A stretch of 64,000 nucleotides of DNA, taken from NCBI RefSeq assembly GCF_003255815.1, contig NC_037670.1, forward strand, positions 69,213,470-69,277,469, read 5' to 3'. The translations under genes were made by a program, and so were the position numbers. This document shows, one piece after another, positions 30,691 through 46,435 of the stretch; the stretch's first letter is position 1; every line of letters begins with the position of its first letter. The notes below the pieces were generated by a model, which ran no database searches, was not told the DNA's origin, and saw only the letters and a program-made list of their open reading frames with translations. Source of the stretch: Theropithecus gelada. Lineage: Eukaryota > Chordata > Mammalia > Primates > Cercopithecidae.

Positions 30691-31251
30691 TGTATTAGTC
30701 CATTCTCATGCTGCTATGAAGAAATACCTGAAACTGGGTAATTTATAAAGAAAAGAGGTTTAATTTACTCACAGTTCCACATGGCTTGGGAGGCCTCAGG
30801 AAACTTAGAATCATGGCAGAAGGCACCTCTTCACAGGGCAGCAGGAGAGAGAATGAGTGCAAGCAGGGGAAATGCCAAATGCCTATAAAACTGTGTCTGG
30901 AATTGGTGGGTTCTTGGTCTCACTAACTTCAAGAATGAAGCCGCAGAGAGTGTTATAGTTCTTAAAGATTGTGTGTCTGGAGTTTGTTCCTTCTCATGTC
31001 TGGACGTGTTCAGAGTTTCTTCCTTCTGGTGGGTTTGTGGTTCTCGCTGGCTTTAGGAGTGAAGCTGCAGACCTTCGTGGTGAGTGTTACAGCTCTTAAG
31101 GCGGCGCGTCTGGAGTTGTTCGTTTCAGCTGTCTGGAGTTGTTCATTCCTCCCAGTAGATTTGTGGTCTTGCTGGCCTCAGGAGTGAAGCTGCAGACCTT
31201 TGTGGTGAGTGTTACAGCTCATAAAGGCAGTGCGGACCCAAAGAATGAGCA

Positions 31252-31356
31252 GCAGCAAGATTTATTACAAAGAGTGAAAGAACAAAGCTTCCACAGTGTG
31301 GAAGGAGACCCAAGTGGGTTGCCTCTGCTGGCTCGGGCAGCCTGCTTTTATTTCCT
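31252..31356 (-). promoter_or_regulatory. LTR12 core promoter and poly-A signal (candidate)
   Basis: On the minus strand, GATAAGGAAATAAAAGC gives a TATA-like AATAAAAG (31345-31352), followed downstream by AATAAA (31261-31266). This is the ERV9 LTR arrangement. Transcription would run leftwards, away from the COA1 coding exons. Activity is not shown by sequence. Confidence 0.55.
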
Positions 31357-31378
31357 TATCTGGCCCCACCTACATCCT

Positions 31379-31742
31379 GCTGATTGGTCCATTTTATAGA
31401 GAGCTGATTGGTCGATTTTATAGAGAGCTGATTGGTCCGTTTTGACAGGGTGGTGATTGGTACATTTACAATCCCTGAGCTAGACACAGAGTGCTGATTG
31501 GTGCATTTACAATCATCTAGCTAGACATAAAGGTTCTCCAAGTCCCCACCAGATTAGCTAGACACAGAGCACTGATTGGTGTGTTTATAAACCTTGAGCT
31601 AGACACAGAGTGCAGACTGGTGTATTTACAATCCTTTAGCTAGACATAAAGGTTCTCCAAATCCCCACCAGATTAGCTAGATACAGAGTGCTGATTGGTG
31701 CATCCACAAACCCCAAGCTAGACACAGAGTGCTGATTGGTGC
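31379..31742 (-). repeat. ERV9 U3 tandem CCAAT repeats
   Basis: ATTGG (CCAAT on the minus strand) recurs at 31383, 31407, 31431, 31456, 31497, 31575, 31694 and 31735, with a decayed ACTGG at 31617. The spacers share GAGCTAGACACAGAG and ACATAAAGGTTCTCCAA blocks. In ERV9 LTRs this region is the enhancer. Confidence 0.88.
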
Positions 31743-32577
31743 ATATACAATCCTCTGGCTAGACATAAAAGTTCTCCAAGTCCCCACCTGACTCAGGAGC
31801 CCAGCTGGCTTCCCCTAGTGGATCCCGCACCAGGGCTGGCGGTGGAGCTGCCTGCCAGTCCTGTGCTGCGCGCCTGCACTCCTCAGCCCTTGGGCGGTTG
31901 ATGGGACTGGGCGCTGCAGAGCAGGGGTCGGCGCCCGTCGGGAGGCTCCGGTGGCATGGGAGCCCACCAGGAGGGGCTTGGGCATGGCAGGCTACAGGTC
32001 CCCAGCCTTGCCCTGTGGGGAGGTGGCTGAGGCCCGGGGAGAATTCGAGCGTGGTGCAGGCAGGCCAGCATTGCTGGGGGACCCAGTGCCCCCTCCGCAG
32101 CTGCTGGCCCGGGTGCTAAGCCCTTCACTGCCTGGGGCAGCTGATGCCGGATGGCTGCTCCGAGTGTGGGGCCTGCCGAGCCCATGTCCATGCGCTGGCC
32201 CGCAAGTACTGTGCGCAGCTCCGGTCCCCCCCCCCCCAACTCCAGCACCTCTCCCTCCAGACCACCCGCAAGCAGAGGGAGCCTGCTCTGGCCTCAGCCA
32301 GCCCAGAGAGGGGCTCCCACAGTGCAGTGGCAGGCTGAAGGGCTCCTCAAGCGTGGCCAGGGTGGATGCCCAGGCAGAGGAGGCGCTGAGAGCGAGCAAG
32401 GGCCGCTAGCACCTTGTCATCTCTCAAAACCATCAAATCTCATGAGACTCACTGTCATGAGAACAGCATGGGGGAACCGCCCTCCTGATCTGATTACTCC
32501 GCCTGGTCTTGCCTTTGACACATGGGGATTACAGTCCAAGATGAGATTTTGGGTGGGGACACAGCCAAACCATATCA

Positions 32578-32810
32578 CGTAGTTTGCAAATATTTTCTCT
32601 CATTGTAGAAAAATATTTATCTCATGGCCTGTAGCCATGAGCATGGAATGTTTTTCCATTTGTTTGTTTCATCTCTGATTTCCTTGAGTAGTATGTTTTG
32701 TAGTTCTCCTTGCAGAGACTTTAATCTTCTTCATTAGATATATTCCTAGGTACCTTCTTTTTTTATTTTTTGGTGGCTATTATAAATGGGATTTTTTGTT
32801 CATTTTTAAT
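32578..32810 (-). mobile_element. second L1 fragment, right part, antisense
   Basis: TAGTTTGCAAATATTTTCTCTCA continues the L1 left at 30690. It then jumps to GAGCATGGAATGTTTTTCCATTTG (antisense ORF2), so it is internally deleted. Confidence 0.75.
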
Positions 32811-33300
32811 TGGGCTGTCTTTTAATTATTGAATTCAGTAGTTCTTTATATGTATTCTAGATACAAGTCCATTGCCAAATATATGATTTGCATTTTTTTT
32901 TCCATTTTGTGGGTTGTTTTCACTTTCTTCATGGTGTCATAAATATTTTTAATGTTGTTAAAGTCTAATTTATCTATTTGTTTTTTGTCACTTGCGCCTT
33001 CGGTGTTATGCCAAGGAACCATTGTCTAATCCAAGCTAATGAAGACTTATTCTCATGTTTCTTCTACGAGTTTTAGAGTTTAGTGCTTACATGTAGGTCT
33101 GATTCATTTTCAGTCGATTTTTGTGTATGGTGTTAGGAAAGGTTCCAACTGCATTTATTATTTTGTATGTGGATATCCAGTTGTTTCAGCATCATATGTT
33201 AAAAAGACTTCTTCCTCTATTTTATTGTCTTGGTACTCTTGTTGAAAATCAAATGACCTTAGATAAAAGGCTTTACTTCCGAACTCTCATCAGATGTTTT
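32811..33300 (-). mobile_element. third L1 fragment, antisense
   Basis: GGGCTGTCTTTTAATTATTG, GTTCTTTATATGTATTCTAG, GTGTATGGTGTTAGGAAAGG and GGATATCCAGTTGTTTCAGC repeat regions already seen in the earlier L1s, so this is a separate older copy. Confidence 0.82.
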
Positions 33301-33319
33301 TAAATGGCAGTTTTAATTT

Positions 33320-33505
33320 TAATAAATTTACCAATAATTTATTGGAGAAATGATTATGGGACATATCCTGTGAGCCAGGCACTGCCGTAGGTTGCAGAGT
33401 TACAGCAGCAAACAAGACAGAGACTCCCTTGACCTTGAAGATTACATTTTAGTGGAGAGTGAAAAGATATGTGAAGAATATAAAACATTTGGGAACATTA
33501 GAGAA
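33320..33505 (-). mobile_element. L2 fragment, antisense
   Basis: GAGCCAGGCACTGCCGTAGG, CAGCAAACAAGACAGAGACTC and ATTACATTTTAGTGGAGAG match the antisense L2 pattern. Confidence 0.65.
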
Positions 33506-33514
33506 GGACAAAAG

Positions 33515-33735
33515 TATATATTTGTGGGCATTACTTTATTTTCTTCACATAGCCTTCTATGTCTCTTTTAATGCATTTAGGGCTTCCTGCCATGTTTATA
33601 GTTAATATTTTTATATACACGTGTAATCTACCCGACTAGGCTAAACACTTCTTCAGGTCAAAGTCAGTCTTTGCCAGTCTGTCCCATCTAGATATAGTAT
33701 GTGTTTAGTGGGCATGTGATGAATGAATAGATTAA
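33515..33735 (+). mobile_element. L2 3' end
   Basis: CTAAACACTTCTTCAGGTCAAAG and GTGTTTAGTGGGCATGTGATGAATGAATAG resemble the L2 3' end with its GAATGAATG terminus. Confidence 0.6.
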
Positions 33736-33761
33736 TTACTTTTGGGGACTGAGTTTTTGAG

Positions 33762-34070
<309 letters not shown>

Positions 34071-34378
34071 TGAATGTTTTATACACATCCATTCATATAT
34101 ACATAAACCTTTAAAATATCCATGTTATTCAGAGCTGTTAGAATAGTTTGGAAATAAGAATGGAATCCTTTATATTCAAGTTGCTCTATGTTACACTTTC
34201 TTTTTTAATCTAGAATCTCAGGCTAAGTCTCCCTACTTCAGCCCAGATTTCTGTTTGGTACTTAACCTCAGGCAGGGACCCGCTTTCCTTTCCTTCCTCA
34301 CTCAAGTAATTTCAGCCCTCACTCTGTCCATAATGAGTCACTGATCACCTCTCTCTCTCCTCTGTTTCCATCAGGGAG

Positions 34379-35008
34379 TGAACCAATATTTTAAATTTTC
34401 ACTCAAGAACAGAGCTGTCGGGCAAGTCCTGGGTAGGGTAAAGTTATATGATGTGATTTTTTTTTTTTTAATCTTTTTGGTTTTAAGGAGTGAAAAGTTT
34501 AATAGGCAAGAAGGAAGGAAGAAGAAAACAGCTCCCCTGTACAAAGATAAAGGGAGGGGGCTATTTGAACAAAGAGAAAACGGTGTGTGCGGCAGAAAAG
34601 TGTCTGCTTATATGAGGAGGCTGGAGGAGGTGGTGCCTGATTTGTCAAGGGATTGGTTTGACCAGGCATGTCACTCACGTAGCTCGCGGAAAAAACTGGC
34701 CCTCCCACCCTAGCTTTTTAATATGCAAATGCAGGGTGCCATGATGCTCTACACACATGGGGATATGTGGGGGCGGCCATGTTGCCAGGCACCTGTGAGC
34801 AAGGGCAAGAAGTCGGCAGGAATCAAATGTTTGGGTGGACCCAGTTTCTGATGGCCTGCATTTGCATATCAATGACTTGGCTCTAAGAGCTGAGGCTTTC
34901 TTGCTAGACAAGAAGTGTTTCTGGAGCTGCTTTAAAGGAAATGAAAACTTCCCCAAGGACCCCTTTTCCTATCTGCCTGAAATAATTTCTTAATCAACTC
35001 CTATAACA
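34379..35008 (-). mobile_element. ERV1-like 3' LTR, antisense
   Basis: On the minus strand it starts TGTTATAGGAGTTG just after a purine-rich stretch (CAGTGGGGAA). It carries a TATA box CATATAAG (34617-34624) and a poly-A signal ATTAAA (34498-34503) followed by CTTTTCACTCCTTAAAACC, the layout of gammaretrovirus-like LTRs (ERV1). ATTTGCATAT octamer-like motifs occur twice (near 34722 and 34861). The family is not identified. The right boundary is good and the left boundary approximate. Confidence 0.7.
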
Positions 35009-38330
<3,322 letters not shown>

Positions 38331-38594
38331 TGGTTATTTTTATGTGTCAGTTTTAGTATAAGTATATAACTTAAAGAAGATTGGAGATCTTAAGTGGCTA
38401 AAAGATGTCCAGATGGCTGGTTAAACACAATTTCTGGAGGTATCTGTGAGGGTATTTTCAGAAGAGATTAGCATTTGAGATTAGCATTTGAATCAGTAGA
38501 CTGAAGATCTCCCTCACCAGTGAGGTGGGTATCATGCAACACATTGAGGGCCCCAAAAGAATGAAAAGGCAAAAGAAAGGACAAATTTACTCTG
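38331..38594 (+). mobile_element. LTR-like repeat, unresolved family, part 1
   Basis: Begins TGTGATGGTTATTTTTATGTG and contains GAGATTAGCATTTGAATCAG and CATTGAGGGCCCCAAAAGAA, text of a common human LTR whose name I cannot fix. A 16-bp AGATTAGCATTTGA unit is doubled at 38466-38491. It resumes after the MST LTR at about 38953-38990. Confidence 0.6.
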
Positions 38595-38947
38595 TGATAT
38601 GATTTGGCTCTGTGTCCCCACCCAAATCTCATTTTGAATTGTAATCCCCACGTGTGGAGGGAGGGAGGTGATTGGATCATGGGGACAGTTTCCTTCATGC
38701 CGTTCTTGTGGTACTGAGGGAGTTCTCAGGCGATCTGGTGGTTTTATAAATGGCTTTCCCCTGCGCTTTTCACTTTGTCTCCTGCCTGCCGCCGTGTAAG
38801 AGGTGCCTGCTTCCCCTTCTGCCATGATTGGAAGTTCCCTGAGGCCTCCCCAGCCATGTGGAACTGTGAGTCAACTAAAACTCATTTGTTTATAATTACT
38901 CAGTCTCAGATGGTATCTTTATAGCAGTGTGAGAACGAATTAATACA
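38595..38947 (+). mobile_element. MST-type solo LTR (ERVL-MaLR)
   Basis: TGATATGATTTGGCTCTGTG start and TTAATACA end. Exact 5-bp duplication CTCTG at 38590-38594 and 38948-38952. It is inserted into another LTR-like repeat. Confidence 0.94.
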
Positions 38948-38990
38948 CTCTGCTTGAGCTGGGTTTCGCAGAACTCTTCTCAAGTTCTGT

Positions 38991-39794
38991 GAAACTACAC
39001 ATCTGAGTAGGGCGGTGCTTTTGTATTTTTTCCTGAAAAGTACAGAAGAGTGATATATGTGAATGTTTACCTAAGCAATACCTTTCCTGTTTATAGCAGA
39101 AGGAGCCACTGTATTTTCTTTAAAGCATGGAATAGTAATGATTTATTTTCCTCACAGCTGCAGATCCTTGGATTAATAGTTGTTTTTCTTCAATTTTGAT
39201 GCTCTATACTGCTTGTTAAATACTGTGTATAATTTGGGATGTTGAGCAGTATGTTTTGTGATCTCATATCAGGTTTAGATTGAAAGCTCAAATCTTTTCA
39301 GGAAAATGTCTGTTTTTTCTCATTTTATTGAAGTTGTAGTTCACAGTAGTAATAACGGTGTATATTATAGTGGATGAAATTTTTTTCCCCCCCCAAAAGC
39401 CATTAATGTGTAAAACACCTAGCTCTGGGCCACTGTGCCAGGAGGTGCTTAGTACAAATTCGTTTCTTCTTTCTTTTCTTGTTTCTGGATCATGGAGCAA
39501 TTTCATGTAAGAATGGAATAAATTTCACCTCTCAGAAGAATATTTTGAAATGAGCAATTTTCCTGTTTGACTACACAGACATCTAGTATGCTTGCATAAA
39601 AGGAAAAGTCATATGAGAACATCTGAATTTAGAAGTACTTGAAAGTAAAAGACTGAAGACATAAAGGAAATGTTAGCAGGATGATAAATGTCCATTGATT
39701 TAAACTGACAGGAGCTCTGTTCTGCTTGATAGCGTATTCTTATAGGGAAAGCTGATCCTAGCTGATGGCTAGCTCTGGAGCAGGCTTGTTGAAG
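38991..39794. other. unique DNA, no gene seen
   Basis: A short C run (39388-39396) is the only notable composition. No gene or clear repeat. Confidence 0.5.
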
Positions 39795-39809
39795 CTGTTC
39801 ATAAATTTA

Positions 39810-39959
39810 TTTATTTATTTTTTAGAGACAGTATCTCACTCTGTCACCCAGGCTGGAGTATGGTGGCATGATTATGATTCACCGCAGCTTGAACCCCTGG
39901 GCTCAAGTGACCCTCCCACTTTAGGCCCCCAAGTAGCTTGCATGAGAGCAGTGTGCCAC
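39810..39959 (-). mobile_element. Alu fragment, 5'-truncated, antisense
   Basis: TTTATTTATTT then right-arm Alu sequence. Exact duplication CTGTTCATAAATTTA at 39795-39809 and 39960-39974. Confidence 0.92.
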
Positions 39960-40049
39960 CTGTTCATAAATTTAGAACAATATTTAGTGTCAAGTTAGTG
40001 ATTTTTCTAAGGGCGGAACAGGGATTTCTACAAGGTGAGCATGCTTCTG

Positions 40050-40160
40050 TAATCACCACACAGGTCAGGAAATAAAACGTTATTTATATTCCATATTTCT
40101 TTATGCAATGTCTAGACACTATTTTCATATTCCCCAGAGGTAACTACTGTCCTGATTGAA
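40050..40160 (-). mobile_element. old L1 fragment, antisense
   Basis: CAGGTCAGGAAATAAAACGT and CCCCAGAGGTAACTACTGTCC resemble the antisense 3' end of old L1ME copies. Confidence 0.5.
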
Positions 40161-40174
40161 AACACCATAGATTT

Positions 40175-40516
<342 letters not shown>

Positions 40517-40596
40517 TTAGCCTAAAAAAGGAAGAGAATTTGGTCACCTTGATACTATGCTAAGTGAAATAAGCCATAACAAAAAGACAAATAATG

Positions 40597-40775
40597 AAGC
40601 TGGGTGTGGTGGCACATGCCTGTAATCCCAGCCACTTGGAAGACTGAGGCAGGAGGATTGCTTGAACCTAGAAATTAGAGGCTGTAGTATGCCATGATCA
40701 CAGCAGTTAATAGCTATTACAATCCAGCCTGGGCAATATTAGCAAGACCCTCTCGCTCATTCCCTGTCTCTCTCT
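40597..40775 (+). mobile_element. Alu-related short element
   Basis: GCTGGGTGTGGTGGCACATG to CAATCCAGCCTGGGCAAT, with the middle of a normal dimer missing. Exact flanking duplication AAAGACAAATA at 40583-40593 and 40776-40786. Confidence 0.85.
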
Positions 40776-40802
40776 AAAGACAAATACTTAATGATTGCAT
40801 TT

Positions 40803-41047
40803 TATTTTTAATTTATTTTTTGAGACAGGGTCTCACTGTGTCATCCAGGCTGGAGTAAAGTGGCACGATCTTGGCTCACTGCAACCTCTGCCTCCTGGGC
40901 TTAAGGGATTCTCCATTTTTCTCTTTTTAGTAGAGATGGAATTTCACCATGTTGCCCAGACTGGTCTCAAACTCCTGAGCTCAAGCCATCTGCCTGCCTT
41001 GGCTGCGCAAAGTGTTGGGATTACAGGTGTGGCCACTGTGCCTGGCC
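40803..41047 (-). mobile_element. Alu, antisense, internally deleted
   Basis: Flanked by AATGATTGCATTT (40790-40802) and AATGATTCCATTT (41048-41060). The region between the arms is shortened (GGATTCTCCATTTTTCTCTT). Confidence 0.9.
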
Positions 41048-41172
41048 TAAATGATTCCATTTAAATGAGGTATCTAAAAGTAGTAAAATTCATAGAAAGT
41101 ATTAATAGAATGGTAGTTGCCAGGGCTTGGGGGATGGGGAAATGGAGAGTTAATGTTCAATGGATTTTTAGG

Positions 41173-41331
41173 GTTTTGTTTGTTTGTTTTTGAGAGAGGG
41201 TCTTCCTATATGTCGCAGAGGCTGGAGTGGAGTGGCATGATCATGGTTCATTGTAGTCTCGAACTCTTGGGCTCAAGTGATCCTCTTGCCCTGCCTCAGC
41301 CTGCTCAGTAGCTGGGACCACAGGCATGAGC
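41173..41331 (-). mobile_element. Alu fragment, antisense
   Basis: TTTGTTTGTTTTTGAGAGAGGG then right-arm Alu to GGGACCACAGGCATGAGCC. The left arm is absent. Confidence 0.85.
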
Positions 41332-41480
41332 CTGTAAGTTTTTGTCTTTAATTTTTGATACAGTAAATGTGTTGAAATGCAGTTATCGCAGATATCAAGA
41401 ATTAGTATAAATCTAAGTAATTAAGGCAGAGTGGTATTGTCACAAGGATTGACAAATATATCAGTGGCATAGACTAGACT

Positions 41481-41911
41481 TGTATTAGGCTGTTTTTATT
41501 TTGCTCTAAAGGAATACCTGAGTAATTTATAAAGAAAAGAGGTTTAATTGGCTTACGCTTCTGGAGGCTGCACAAGTGTGGTGCCGGTATCTGCTCAGCT
41601 TCTGAGGGGGAGCTTCTGAGGGGGGCCTCAGGGAGCTTTTACTCATGGCAGAAGGTGAAGTGGGACCAGGCATATCACATGGCAAGAGCAGGAGCAAGAG
41701 AGAGGGCTAGAGGAGGTGCCACATACTTCAAACAACCAGATCTCGCAAGAACTCACTCACTATTGTGAAGACAGCACCAAGAGGATGGTGCCCACCCATT
41801 CCTGAGAAATCCACCCCAGTCATCCAGTCACTTCCCACCAGGCCCCACCTCCAACATTGGGGATTACATTTAAACATGAGATTTTGGGGGACAAATACCC
41901 AAACTATATCA
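41481..41911 (-). mobile_element. MaLR (MST/MLT-like) solo LTR, antisense
   Basis: Left TGTATTAGGCTGTTTTTATT, right CCCAAACTATATCA. Exact 5-bp duplication AGACT at 41476-41480 and 41912-41916. It has an exact 14-bp tandem duplication at 41597-41624. Confidence 0.93.
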
Positions 41912-42009
41912 AGACTTTGGAAACAGGTCCACACTGGTATGACACTTGATTTATGACAAAAATAGTAATAACAGAGCAGTTGAGATAGGCCTGGGTTTTG
42001 AGAGCTTGG

Positions 42010-42772
<763 letters not shown>

Positions 42773-43070
42773 TTTTTTTTTTTTTTTGAGACGGAGTCTT
42801 GCTCTGTCGCCCAGGCTGGAGTGCAGTGGCGCAATCTCAGCTCACACTGCAAGCTCCGCCTCCCAGGTTCACCCCATTCTCCTGCCTCAGCTTCCCGAGT
42901 AGCTGGGACTACAGGCGCCCACCACCACGCCTGGATGATTTTTTGTATTTTTGATAGAGACGGGGTTTCACCGTGTTAGCCAGGATGGTCTCGATCTCCT
43001 GACCTTGTGATCTGCCCGCCTCGGCCTCCCAAAGTGCTGGGATTACAGGCGTGAACCACTCTGCCTGAGC
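42773..43070 (-). mobile_element. AluY-like, antisense
   Basis: Poly-T, GAGACGGAGTCTTGCTCTGTC, both arms. Ends near CTGCCTGAGC. Confidence 0.92.
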
Positions 43071-43134
43071 TGGAAAGGTCTGTTTCTTAGTAGAATCCCA
43101 CTCTTTACCTACCACAAATCTAGTAACATCCTGT

Positions 43135-43745
43135 TAGATTAATGCCACAAACATTTTGTTGAGTTCCTATTCTATGTGTTAGATATGAGGCATTCCAAAA
43201 TGGAAAACCCAATCCTAGCCTTAAAATAGTTAAATGTCTGTTGAGAATTAGATAATTTAACACCCATAGCATACTGAAGTAACTATTGTGAAAGTGTAGA
43301 TGAAAGAAAAATTAAGTTTGCCTTGGTAAGCCAAGGATCTCTTCTAACATTATAATTAGCATTTGAGCTGAGACTTAAAGGGTGGTTAGGGTTGCCAGGG
43401 TGGACAGGAAGTACCAGGGCCTGTGGCACTTACCATGTTCTGCTCAGTGTAACTCAGGAGCGTGGTTGGGTTTAAGAATGTGGTGAGGAAACTGGGCAGT
43501 AGGGCCATGTAATGCAAAGAAGCTTAGATTTTATTCAGAATAGGATGGGGAGCCATTGAAGAATGTGATACAATCAGTTTTCTGTATTAGAAGGAGTCTA
43601 GACTAGAGAGGAATGAGGACAAAGGCAGAGCAGTCTTGGTAACCCCTTGGTTGAAAGAGATACTGGGGGCCAAATTAGGGCATTTGGGGGATAAAGATGA
43701 GGTGGAAAACATCAAAAGATATTTAGGAAACAGATTGGATGGGTT
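43135..43745 (-). mobile_element. L2 fragment, antisense
   Basis: TTGTTGAGTTCCTATTCTATGTG, GAGCTGAGACTTAAAGG, GGGCCATGTAATGCAAAGA and GGATGGGGAGCCATTGAAG run in antisense L2 order. Confidence 0.75.
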
Positions 43746-43785
43746 TGAGGGGGCTTGATTAGATTGGGGGTAATTTAGGTTAGGG

Positions 43786-43962
43786 GCATAGCCCTGGAGT
43801 CAGGCAGACCTGGGCTCAAATCCTGACTCTGTCACTTCTTAAAGGAATGGCTCTGGACAATTAACCCAAATCTCAGCTTCTTCACCTATAAAATAGGGAG
43901 AGTAATTCCTGCTTTATAAGACCCTTAAGAAGATTTGATAAGATACATGCAAAGCTCTTGCA
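43786..43962 (+). mobile_element. MIR
   Basis: GAGTCAGGCAGACCTGGGCT, TCTGTCACTTCTTAAAGG, CTCAGCTTCTTCACCTATAA and AAATAGGGAGAGTAATTCC give the MIR core. Confidence 0.9.
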
Positions 43963-44272
43963 TGTTGAGTAAACATATGGAAGCTACTTTTGTTTTTGTG
44001 AGGATGACTCCCAGGTATCTATCTGATTTAGGCACCTGGGTTGGTTCCATTCACCAAGTAGGGAATGCAGGAAGGGGAGAGCTGGTGTGGAGTGGAGGAG
44101 GGTCAAGGCAGGAGCTCACCTGGGGACTTGTGGAAGTATTTACTAGGAATTTCAAGTGCAGAAGGGACACCTGGCCTGGAGATAGAGATGTGGGAATTAT
44201 TTTAGTAGACCTAGATTCATGCCCTTGAATGAGATGTTCTTGAGTTCAGGGAGCAGGAAAGGGCATATACAG

Positions 44273-44653
44273 TGTATCAATTTGCTAGGTTCGTCATTAA
44301 CAAAATAGCACAGACTGGGTGGTTTAAATGTTTAAATGACAGGAATATATTTTCTCACAGGTCTGGAGGTAGAAGTTGAAGATGCAGGTGTCACCAGGTT
44401 TGGTTTCTTCTGAGGCCTCTTGCCTTGGCTTGTAGATGCCACCCTCTCCTTTTGTCCTCATGTAGTCTTTTCTCTTTGCGTGTGTGTGTCTGAGTCCAGA
44501 TTTCTTACTGGATTAAGATGCACCCTGAAAAATCTCATATTAATTTAATTACCTTTTTAAAGACCTTTTTTCCTAATACTGTGATGTTCTGAGGACCTGG
44601 GGATTAGGGCTTCAACATATGAATTTTAGGAGGACACAATTCAGCCCCTAACA
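44273..44653 (-). mobile_element. MLT1-type LTR, antisense
   Basis: CACAGACTGGGTGGTTTAAA, GGTTTCTTCTGAGGCCTCTTG and GGGCTTCAACATATGAATTTT match the MLT1A-like LTR in reverse. Ends near CCCCTAACA. Confidence 0.88.
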
Positions 44654-44699
44654 TAGAATGAGGGACTATTTAAAACAGGCAGGGGAGGGGAGAGGACTG

Positions 44700-45214
44700 T
44701 CCAGAGAAGTAGAAGGCAAACATGTGAGTCTGTGAGAATAAAGGGAGGGCTCTAGGGAGGGAAGAGTCAACTGCAAACCTCCCAGATACCTTTTGTAGTC
44801 ACTGATACCAAATTGTTTTATTTTTTAAATGCTTTCTTTTTCTAAAATGGAGGCTCTTAATAGGAATGCTGAAGTAAATGTTTAATAGGGTTTGCCCTAC
44901 TCATACTCATTTGCAAAATGGTTATGAATCAGAGTCCATTCTATGAAGTTTTTATGCTAGAAAGTACTGAATACCTTCTTGCTGTGGTTCAAAATCTACA
45001 AGAGAATGGCCTTGAAATGTATTTGTTCAAGCAGATGAGATGTCATGACTAATGATTTGGAAATCATGGTTTTCTGTTTAAAACTTTCCACCAAGACTCT
45101 TTATCATTACTAAGTTCCAACTGCATGGTAGTTTTGAATGCTTAAATTTTTTTAAGGAGGTTTAAGGATAATATTGATAAATTCAGAAATCACTCTGCTA
45201 TGCGCCTTGTCCTT
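44700..45214. other. unique DNA, no gene seen
   Basis: No supported feature. Confidence 0.5.
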
Positions 45215-45785
45215 CACCCTTTCCCCAGTTTCTGTTAATAATTTTGTCAACACGTCCTGTTAATTCTGCTTCATATCTCAAGTATATTTACTTCTTTGCA
45301 GGTCTGCTACTACCAGCTAGTCCAAGCCACCACCAGCTCTGCCATGGAACCTTTTAATTGGACTCCCTCCTTCCATTCTTGTCCTTTCTAGAGAAATCTT
45401 AAACGAAAAACAAGTCATACTGTGTCATTGCCTGATTGAAACCCTCAGCATCTTCTCATTACACTTTGAGTAAAATCCAGACTCCCTACCATACCTGCAA
45501 AACCTGCACGATGAAGACCCTGCCCTCTTGACTGGCCTCCTCTTCCACACCTCATTCACGGCCTGCTTTCGGCTTCTTGAAGATACGGAGGCTGTGGCTG
45601 CCCCAGGGCCTTGGTGTGTTTGGCATGCCCTTCCCCTGGTTTTCAAATGATCCCCCCAGTTTCAACTTAAATGTCACCTTGGCAGAGGTGCCGTTCTTCA
45701 CTGCCACAGTTAAAATTGCACCTTCTCCCTTTCATATTCTAGTATATGCCATGTGATTTATTTGTTTGCTTATTTTTGAGAGAGT
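45215..45785 (+). mobile_element. L2 ORF2 C-terminal and 3' region, sense
   Basis: ATTGCCTGATTGAAACCCTCAGC, AAAATCCAGACTCCCTACCAT and AATGTCACCTTGGCAGAGGTGCC correspond to the L2 reverse transcriptase end and its downstream region. The matching 3' terminus at 46800-46960 may belong to the same copy, separated by later insertions. Confidence 0.82.
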
Positions 45786-46059
45786 CTTCACATGGCATTT
45801 CCCACTTGAATATTTCAAGGTTTTGATAGCACTGGCGAGAGGTAGGAGTGAAGTTAGAGCAGATTTTAGAGGGAGAACAACCTTTACTATGTTATTTGGT
45901 CTTAAGAAAGTGCAGTTTAGAAAACAATTCGATTTCATTCAGTATTTGGATTTTATAATTCATTGTGAACATTAGCATATGTTTTATCAGGTGTTTATGC
46001 TATATCTTAGTTTCAAGAGGTTTGATTTATTCTCAGATGACATTTTATCACATCTTTGA

Positions 46060-46381
<322 letters not shown>

Positions 46382-46401
46382 TTCAGTGGTAACTTTTAAA
46401 A

Positions 46402-46420
46402 AATAAATAAATAAATAAAA
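46402..46420. repeat. AAAT microsatellite
   Basis: About four to five AAAT units. Confidence 0.85.
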
Positions 46421-46435
46421 TAGACTTTATTTTTT

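Larger units (their letters stand above)
30892..32426 (-). mobile_element. ERV9 solo LTR (LTR12 type), antisense
   Basis: The left edge TGTGTCTGGAATTGGTGGG is the reverse of the LTR12 3' end. The right edge (…CACCTTGTCATCTCTCA) is the reverse of its TGAGAGGTGACA start. The 4-bp duplication AAAC lies at 30888-30891 and 32427-32430. The body has the typical tandem CCAAT-containing U3 repeats (31379-31740) and a GC-rich 3' block on this strand (31795-32410). It contains a 12-C run at 32226-32237. No internal retroviral genes are present. Confidence 0.93.
30691..32577 (-). mobile_element. THE1/MST-type LTR, antisense, split by an ERV9 LTR
   Basis: The left end TGTATTAGTCCATTCTCATG and the right end ACAGCCAAACCATATCA are MaLR LTR termini. 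The flanking 5-bp repeats CATAG (30686-30690) and CGTAG (32578-32582) differ by one base. The LTR body is 30691-30891 plus 32431-32577. The middle is LTR12. Confidence 0.9.

Noticed and set aside
31883..32582. Overlapping GC-rich open frames of 121-152 codons on both strands
   Set aside because: They lie in the GC-rich part of an ERV9 LTR, which is noncoding. The open frames are a composition effect.
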